A stretch of 20,152 bases of DNA from an uncultured Bacteroidota bacterium (GTDB taxonomy: Bacteria; Bacteroidota; Bacteroidia; Chitinophagales; Chitinophagaceae): contig CAMLGR010000084.1 in the NCBI GenBank assembly GCA_946479615.1, positions 1 to 20,152 on the forward strand, written 5' to 3'. The notes beneath the pieces were generated by a model. The model worked only from the letters and a program-made list of their open reading frames with translations, did no database searches and was not told the origin of the DNA. This document shows, one piece after another, positions 15,575 through 20,152 of the stretch (positions are counted from its first letter, which is position 1; the number at the start of each line of letters is the position of its first letter). A program made the translations under genes and the position numbers.

Positions 15575-15715
15575 ATGAGACAACTGCTATTTTTTGCCTT
15601 GCTTTCGCTTGCATTATCCTGTATTGACTGTACTTCTAAAAAGGCTTTGGCAAAACCTTTTACCAATACCACCGCTTGTCTTTTTTCACAGGTAACTTAT
15701 TGCAGTCATCCGTAG
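15575..15715 (+). pseudogene. 5' part of the lipase gene, ended by an in-frame TAG
   Basis: ATG 15575 encodes 46 residues: a signal peptide (MRQLLFFALLSLALSC) with a lipobox-like Cys 16, then a segment ending FSQVTYCSHP. TAG at 15713-15715 stops it. The next codons (GAA CAA ATG) continue in the same frame into the lipase body at 15722 with no shift, so the two parts were almost certainly one gene. The change is consistent with CAG (Gln) to TAG. TAG ends other genes in this window (CheB and the 5134 receiver), so reassigned TAG is unlikely. Without this part the lipase has no export signal. Confidence 0.7.
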
Positions 15716-15721
15716 GAACAA

Positions 15722-16594
15722 ATGAATATGTACCTTCCTGACTGGAAGATCGCCTGGGATGCAAGTGCCCTGAATGGCAATCATGCCCTGATCGCTTCCG
15801 ATGGATATAATTATGTGATTGCAATCCGTGGCTCACTGATGGAATTCAGCTGGGATGCATTTGAGAATTGGGTATACCAGGATCTGAATATAACGGAGCA
15901 GGATGACTGGAATTATTCTGCTATACCGGGCGCTAAAATATCTTCCGGTTCCTATCGTGGCTGGAATAATATCAGCAAGATAAAAGATAAAACGACCGGG
16001 GAAGATATGCTGACTTTTATTGTAAACCATACTACAAAAGACAATCCTGTATATGTTACCGGTCATAGTTTGGGTGGCAACCTGGCAACAGTAACAGCTT
16101 CCTATATTGGGTATAAATTAAAGGAAGCAGGAAGAGGCGATCAGCCACTGAACGTGATCACGTTTGCAGCGCCTGCCGCCGGTAATGAAAAATTTGCAGC
16201 AGATTTTGATAACCGGTTTCCCAATTCTGTTCGTATCGAAAATACCGGCGATATCGTTCCAAAATTTCCTTGTACCAGCGCCGTATCGGCGTTAAGCAGT
16301 TTGTATACTACTTCACCTGCTGCAGCGCAGATCACGGTGGGATATCATAATATCCAGGTGCCGTTGAGCACTGTTTTTAAGACGATCAGCGGAGCTATGA
16401 CGTTGCTGGAATACAAGAATGGTTTTTCCAGTTTTAAACAAACCAATGGCGATGGCACACCGATCACGGTTAAACCATCCGGCAAAAACAATAGTAATGA
16501 TGTGGTGGCCTGGTTCGCCGAAGCAGGTTACCAGCACAGCATTGCACAATATGCCGCTACGATGGGAGTGCCGGTGATAAATTGCAATGAATGA
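15722..16594 (+). CDS. Class 3 lipase (alpha/beta hydrolase), catalytic part after an in-frame stop
   Basis: A 290-residue open frame carrying a complete Lipase_3-like catalytic domain. The nucleophile elbow GHSLGGN places Ser 116; D177 in NTGDIVPKF and H272 in YQHSIAQY complete a plausible triad. IAIRGS (33-38) matches the conserved strand and oxyanion region of the family. Class 3 lipases hydrolyse triacylglycerols or other esters and are normally exported. Here the signal peptide lies in the same frame upstream but is cut off by TAG 15713-15715, so the protein is either a relic, a cytosolic product started at 15722 (or at the next ATG, 15728), or made by readthrough. The catalytic part shows no other damage, which suggests a recent mutation or a sequencing error. 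Confidence 0.82.
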   Translation: MNMYLPDWKIAWDASALNGNHALIASDGYNYVIAIRGSLMEFSWDAFENWVYQDLNITEQDDWNYSAIPGAKISSGSYRGWNNISKIKDKTTGEDMLTFIVNHTTKDNPVYVTGHSLGGNLATVTASYIGYKLKEAGRGDQPLNVITFAAPAAGNEKFAADFDNRFPNSVRIENTGDIVPKFPCTSAVSALSSLYTTSPAAAQITVGYHNIQVPLSTVFKTISGAMTLLEYKNGFSSFKQTNGDGTPITVKPSGKNNSNDVVAWFAEAGYQHSIAQYAATMGVPVINCNE

Positions 16595-16602
16595 TTTGCT
16601 GG

Positions 16603-16712
16603 TGTGCTGATTTGGAAAGGAATTGATTTAAAAATGGCCAGGGTACCTTCCTGTTCTCTTCAAATTTCCAAATCAATTCATTTCCAAATCCACACATCTC
16701 CAAATCAGCACA
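16603..16712. repeat. Nested inverted repeats between lipase and transporter genes
   Basis: TGTGCTGATTTGGA (16603-16616) and TCCAAATCAGCACA (16699-16712) are exact inverse complements. Inside them GGAAAGGAATTGATTT (16614-16629) pairs with AAATCAATTCATTTCC (16670-16685) with one mismatch. The right half also repeats TTCCAAATC in direct orientation. The result is a long imperfect hairpin, possibly limiting read-through from the lipase gene or a mobile intergenic repeat. Confidence 0.65.
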
Positions 16713-16746
16713 TTCTCAAACCGACCAATTACCTTCGTTGTTCTCT

Positions 16747-17937
16747 ATGATAAAAGCAACCACGCAAACATATCGCAATGCTTATACCGGTCTGTCAAGA
16801 TCGACCTGGCTGCTTTCGGTGGTCATGCTGATCAACAGGGCAGGCACGATGGTGCTTCCGTTTATGACCTTGTACCTGACCAGCCCGGCGATGGGATATA
16901 GTATTGGGAAAGCCGGTTATGTAGTCGGATTGTTTGGTCTTGGTGCATTTAGCGGCGCCTGGTTTGGCGGAAAGCTGACAGATAAGATCGGTTATTATCC
17001 TGTGCAATTGATCACTCTCATTGGTGGTGGCATATTATTTATTGTATTGGGACAAATGAAAAGCCTGGAACTAATCTGTCTTTTTACTTACCTGGTAAGT
17101 TTTGTCAATGAAGCATTCCGCCCGGCTAATTCTACTGCCATTGCTTTTTATAGTAAAGAAGAGAACAGGACACGCTCCTATTCATTGAACCGTTTGGCGA
17201 TCAACCTGGGCTGGGCCGTTGGTGGTGCAATGGGTGGCTTTATTGCGAAATATAATTACCAGTTATTGTTTTGGGTGGATGGCATCACGAATATTATAGC
17301 AGCAGGTTTAATGTGGCTGTTCCTTAAAAGAGTGGATCATAAAGCCAACCAGCAAACAGCAGCAAAGGATGTGCCCGCATTGCCTGCGCATCGTGATAAA
17401 ACATACCTTGTCTTTATTGTGATCACTATGCTGTTCGCCTGTTGTTTCTTCCAGATATTCACCAACCTGCCGGTCTATTTTAAAAAAGATATGCACTTAT
17501 CAGAACCCTTTATCGGTTTTGTGATGTCACTGAACGGGCTGATCATTGTATTACTTGAAATGGTATTGATCTATAAACTGGAAGGACGACGAAAAAACAG
17601 TATTTATATTACCGGTGGTATGTTCTTTGTAGGGCTTTCTTTTCTTCTCCTGCATGTACCCGGCAATGTCATTTTTATTGCTTTACTGATGACGGTCGTG
17701 ATCACTTTCGGTGAAATGTTTTCCATGCCTTTTATGAATTCATACTGGATCACACGGACACAGCCTTCCAACCGCGGCGAATATGCAGCACTTTATACAA
17801 TGGCATGGTCGGTGGCACAGACCGTAGGACCAATCGGTGGCGCACAGCTGGCTGAACATAACGGATTTGCCGTATTATGGTGGGTAGTTGGTGGTTTATG
17901 CATCCTGGTATCTATTGCTGTCAGTAAATGGCTATGA
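16747..17937 (+). CDS. MFS transporter (MdtH-like drug/H+ antiporter type)
   Basis: A 396-residue inner-membrane protein with about 12 predicted helices and a hydrophilic middle loop (about 196-217). MFS motif A is visible as GGKLTDKIGYYP between helices 2 and 3. NEAFRPANSTAIAF and RSYSLNRLAINLGWAVGGAM in helices 4-5 match the MdtH-like branch of multidrug exporters. It probably exports a small molecule using the proton gradient; the substrate is unknown. ATG 16747 is preferred to a TTG three codons upstream. A near-consensus -7 box (TACCTTCG, 16730-16737) precedes it at short spacing. It lies downstream of the inverted repeat and 66 bp before pafA on the same strand. Confidence 0.88.
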   Translation: MIKATTQTYRNAYTGLSRSTWLLSVVMLINRAGTMVLPFMTLYLTSPAMGYSIGKAGYVVGLFGLGAFSGAWFGGKLTDKIGYYPVQLITLIGGGILFIVLGQMKSLELICLFTYLVSFVNEAFRPANSTAIAFYSKEENRTRSYSLNRLAINLGWAVGGAMGGFIAKYNYQLLFWVDGITNIIAAGLMWLFLKRVDHKANQQTAAKDVPALPAHRDKTYLVFIVITMLFACCFFQIFTNLPVYFKKDMHLSEPFIGFVMSLNGLIIVLLEMVLIYKLEGRRKNSIYITGGMFFVGLSFLLLHVPGNVIFIALLMTVVITFGEMFSMPFMNSYWITRTQPSNRGEYAALYTMAWSVAQTVGPIGGAQLAEHNGFAVLWWVVGGLCILVSIAVSKWL

Positions 17938-17978
17938 TTGTTCATCGAATCTTAAAAAACAAGAAAGATATATTCCAT

Positions 17979-17986
17979 TACATTTG
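17979..17986 (+). promoter_or_regulatory. -7 promoter box of pafA
   Basis: TACATTTG matches TAnnTTTG and ends 17 bases before ATG 18004. A matching -33 TTTG is not seen at the expected distance. No PHO box can be judged by eye. Confidence 0.4.
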
Positions 17987-18003
17987 TTCAAAATACACAT
18001 ACT

Positions 18004-19629
18004 ATGCGCAGAGGATTACTGTTATTGATTATTTTATCAGCAGGATTTATTGCACAGGCTCAAAACATACAACGCCCCAAACTGGTGGTAGGTATCGTGG
18101 TCGACCAGATGCGATGGGATTACCTGTATCGTTACAATGATATATTCAAAGCTATAGGCGGATTCAAAAGAATGCTCAACCAGGGATTCAGTTGCGAGAA
18201 TACATTTATTCCTTACACCCCGACCGTAACAGCGGCAGGACATACCTGTGTATACACAGGTTCCGTTCCTGCTGTGCATGGCATTGTAGGTAATAACTGG
18301 TGGGATAATAACCTACAGCGATCCGTGTATTGCACAGAAGATAATACAGTAAAAACAGTAGGAAGTACCACCACTGCCGGACAAATGAGCCCGCGCAATA
18401 TGTTTGCTACTACTATTGGCGATGAATTACGGCTGGCTACCAATTTCCGCAGCAAAGTAGTTGGTGTAGCGCTGAAAGACCGCGGCGCTATCCTTCCTGC
18501 CGGTCATTCTGCTACCGCAGCTTACTGGTATGATTATGCTAGCGGTAATTTTATTACCAGTACCTATTATATGGAGCAGTTACCTGCCTGGGTACAGGCA
18601 TTTAACAACCGGAAATTAGTGGATTCATTATACCGTCTCAACTGGAATACGTTCCTCCCTAAATCGGTATATCCGCTTTATTGCACAGCCGATAATATGC
18701 CTTATGAGAATAAGCCCCTGGGCGCTGACCAGCCGGGCTTCCCTTATGATCTTAACAGGTTTGCAGGAAAAGATTACTCGAAGATCGCTTCTACCCCTTA
18801 TGGAAATGTCTTAACAGAAGCGCTGGCGGAAGCCGCGGTAAAAGGAGAAAACCTGGGAAGGAATACGGTAACAGATTTCCTCACGGTCAGTTTTTCATCA
18901 CCTGATTATATCGGCCATTCGTTTGGACCAAATTCATGGGAACAACTAGACAATTATGCGCGGCTCGATGAAACACTGGGAAAATTATTTTCTTTTCTTG
19001 ACAGTTATGTAGGTAAAGCGAATTACACCGTTTTCCTTACCGCTGATCATGGAGTGGCCCATATTCCTAATTTTTCTATCGCCAATAAATTACCCGGCGG
19101 CGCTTTTAGTGATATTGCCATCGTTGGAAAAATGAATGCTGCGTTAAAAGAAATGTATGGTAAGGACAGTCTTATCCGTGATATCCTGAACTACCAGGTT
19201 ATTTTTAATGATGGGCTGATCACTTCTTCCAAAATCAATAAAGATTCGCTCATAAAATGGACGGTTACCTATTTGAGCACACAAAAAGAGATAGCGCAGG
19301 CATTTGCTGTAAAGGATCTTCCCAATACATTACTTACCAATAAACAAAGGGAAATGCTAAACAATGGTTATCTTCCTGTACGCTCCGGCGATATCCAACT
19401 GATCCTGAAACCCGGCTATGTGGAAGGAAATGGCAATGGCACTTCACATGGTTTATGGAATCCATACGATTCACATATTCCCCTCCTATGGTATGGCTGG
19501 GGCATTAAGCAGGGAAAAACAAACCGCGAAACATATATGACCGACATAGCCGCTACTGTTACTGCCATGCTGCATATACAAATGCCAAGTGGCTGCATAG
19601 GACATGTGGTGGAAGAAGTGATGAAGTGA
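18004..19629 (+). CDS. pafA: PafA-type alkaline phosphatase
   Basis: A 541-residue exported zinc phosphatase. The signal peptide is MRRGLLLLIILSAGFIAQAQ with cleavage after AQA. The residues known from Elizabethkingia PafA are all present at nearly constant offset: zinc ligands D34 (VVDQMR), D301 and H305 (PDYIGH), D348 and H349 (TADHG) and H482 (TSHG); nucleophile T76 in PTVTAAGHT; N97 in VGNNWW; K158 and R160 in LKDRGA. N97, K158 and R160 mark a phosphomonoesterase, not a diesterase. PafA releases phosphate from organic monoesters in the periplasm and in studied Bacteroidota is not repressed by phosphate. Length is normal and no key residue is missing. Confidence 0.96.
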   Translation: MRRGLLLLIILSAGFIAQAQNIQRPKLVVGIVVDQMRWDYLYRYNDIFKAIGGFKRMLNQGFSCENTFIPYTPTVTAAGHTCVYTGSVPAVHGIVGNNWWDNNLQRSVYCTEDNTVKTVGSTTTAGQMSPRNMFATTIGDELRLATNFRSKVVGVALKDRGAILPAGHSATAAYWYDYASGNFITSTYYMEQLPAWVQAFNNRKLVDSLYRLNWNTFLPKSVYPLYCTADNMPYENKPLGADQPGFPYDLNRFAGKDYSKIASTPYGNVLTEALAEAAVKGENLGRNTVTDFLTVSFSSPDYIGHSFGPNSWEQLDNYARLDETLGKLFSFLDSYVGKANYTVFLTADHGVAHIPNFSIANKLPGGAFSDIAIVGKMNAALKEMYGKDSLIRDILNYQVIFNDGLITSSKINKDSLIKWTVTYLSTQKEIAQAFAVKDLPNTLLTNKQREMLNNGYLPVRSGDIQLILKPGYVEGNGNGTSHGLWNPYDSHIPLLWYGWGIKQGKTNRETYMTDIAATVTAMLHIQMPSGCIGHVVEEVMK

Positions 19630-19684
19630 AAGCCGGCAGAAATTCATTTAACATCTGACATTCAACACTTAAAATTAATATAGC

Positions 19685-19942
19685 ATGGATTTAAAAGAAA
19701 CATTCGAACAGGCAGTGACAGAAAGTAAATCATTAGCACAAAAACCCGACAATGAAACATTGCTCAAATTATACGCCCTCTATAAACAGGCAACAGAAGG
19801 CGATGTGAGCACAGATCCTCCTTCCAATCCATTCGATTTTGTCAATAAAGCCAAACATGAAGCCTGGAGCAGCCTGAAAGGAAAAACAAAAGAAGACGCT
19901 ATGCAGGAATATGCTGATTTGGTAAATAGCCTGAAAAGATGA
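19685..19942 (+). CDS. Acyl-CoA-binding protein
   Basis: An 85-residue ACBP, the usual size for the family. It binds medium- and long-chain acyl-CoA in the cytosol with high affinity and acts as a carrier and buffer. The ligand-binding signature LYALYKQATEGD (29-40) includes Y33 and K34. K57 in NKAKHEAW and Y76 in AMQEYADL match the remaining conserved adenine- and phosphate-binding positions of animal ACBPs; KGKTKEDAM (65-73) is also typical. It starts 55 bp after pafA on the same strand with no terminator between, so co-transcription is possible. A terminator-like hairpin follows. Confidence 0.95.
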   Translation: MDLKETFEQAVTESKSLAQKPDNETLLKLYALYKQATEGDVSTDPPSNPFDFVNKAKHEAWSSLKGKTKEDAMQEYADLVNSLKR

Positions 19943-19977
19943 GGAGGATTTAGAATGTAGAATTCAGAATGTAGAAT

Positions 19978-20023
19978 GTAATGTAAAAGGGGTTTCCGGC
20001 AGCGGGAACCCCTTTTACATTAC
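19978..20023 (+). terminator. Terminator-like hairpin after the ACBP gene
   Basis: GTAATGTAAAAGGGG (19978-19992) pairs exactly with CCCCTTTTACATTAC (20009-20023), and the stem can extend inward through TTTCC/GGGAA with a bulge. The GC-rich core followed by TTTT suits a plus-strand terminator, though the T-run is short. It lies 35 bp after the stop. Confidence 0.65.
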
Positions 20024-20032
20024 AGCAAAAAA

Positions 20033-20058
20033 AAGCTACCAGTATTCACTGATAGCTT
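20033..20058 (-). terminator. Intrinsic terminator for a minus-strand gene outside the window
   Basis: AAGCTACCAGT (20033-20043) and ACTGATAGCTT (20048-20058) form an 11-bp stem with one mismatch and a 4-base loop. Read on the minus strand the stem is followed by a run of T (complement of the A-run 20027-20034), as expected for a terminator of a gene entering from the right. Confidence 0.6.
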
Positions 20059-20098
20059 ACAATTTTATAAATATCACTTAACTTGTCTACCCAAAATT

Positions 20099-20152
20099 CA
20101 TTCACCATTCACCATTCACCATTCACCATTCACCATTCACCATTCACCATTC
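20099..20152. repeat. Heptanucleotide tandem repeat CATTCAC
   Basis: The 7-bp unit CATTCAC is repeated without error for more than seven copies and runs off the window edge. Its inverse resembles loose GTGAAT repeats near 12905-12930 (TAGTGAATGGGCAATAGTGAA without exact periodicity), so this may be a common intergenic repeat of the genome. Confidence 0.9.

Noticed and set aside
15713..15715. Reassigned TAG codon (alternative genetic code)
   Set aside because: TAG is the natural end of the CheB gene and of the receiver gene at 5134 in this window, where the domains are complete.
17928..18140. 70-codon plus-strand frame overlapping the start of pafA
   Set aside because: It is out of frame with both neighbours and is explained by the transporter end and pafA start.

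Overview
The window reads as a chromosomal stretch from a Bacteroidota bacterium, most likely of the Chitinophagaceae type. The grounds are: several genes preceded by the Bacteroidota -7 promoter box (TAnnTTTG) and by no clear Shine-Dalgarno sequence; a PafA-type alkaline phosphatase; a CHASE3/GAF/triple-receiver hybrid kinase linked to CheB and CheR; and intergenic DNA full of short species-specific repeats. No tRNA, rRNA, CRISPR array, transposase or phage gene was seen.

Layout. Positions 1-300 hold a 120-bp tandem repeat. Positions 300-1510 have no convincing gene but contain a strong orphan terminator, a structured segment and a degenerate direct repeat. Positions 1553-3750 (+) encode a PAS-PAS histidine kinase of the NarX/DesK-like class, a 38-residue membrane peptide and a stand-alone receiver protein. 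A tight five-gene operon follows on the minus strand, transcribed from about 10691 down to 3747: REC-PAS-histidine kinase, CHASE3-HAMP-GAF-HK-REC-REC-REC, REC, CheR, CheB. The two clusters converge and overlap by 4 bp. Together they form a phosphorelay island of three kinases, six receiver domains and a CheR/CheB methylation pair, with no chemoreceptor, CheA or CheW in the window.

Positions 11122-15390 carry a WYL-domain HTH regulator, a PAP2-family phosphatase, a four-copy ~137-bp repeat array, a DinB-family protein, a pair of near-perfect palindromes between convergent genes, and a secreted lipoprotein on the minus strand. Positions 15575-19942 (+) carry a class-3 lipase gene split by an in-frame TAG, an MFS transporter, a complete PafA phosphatase and an acyl-CoA-binding protein. 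The right edge has two terminator-like hairpins and a heptanucleotide tandem repeat that runs out of the window.

The best leads are the split lipase, the unlisted 38-residue peptide beside the kinase, the dispersed repeat family shared by two arrays 13 kb apart, the palindrome pair, the orphan terminator/RNA candidate near 540-745, and the receptor-free CheR/CheB signalling island. No complete new defence or mobile system was identified.
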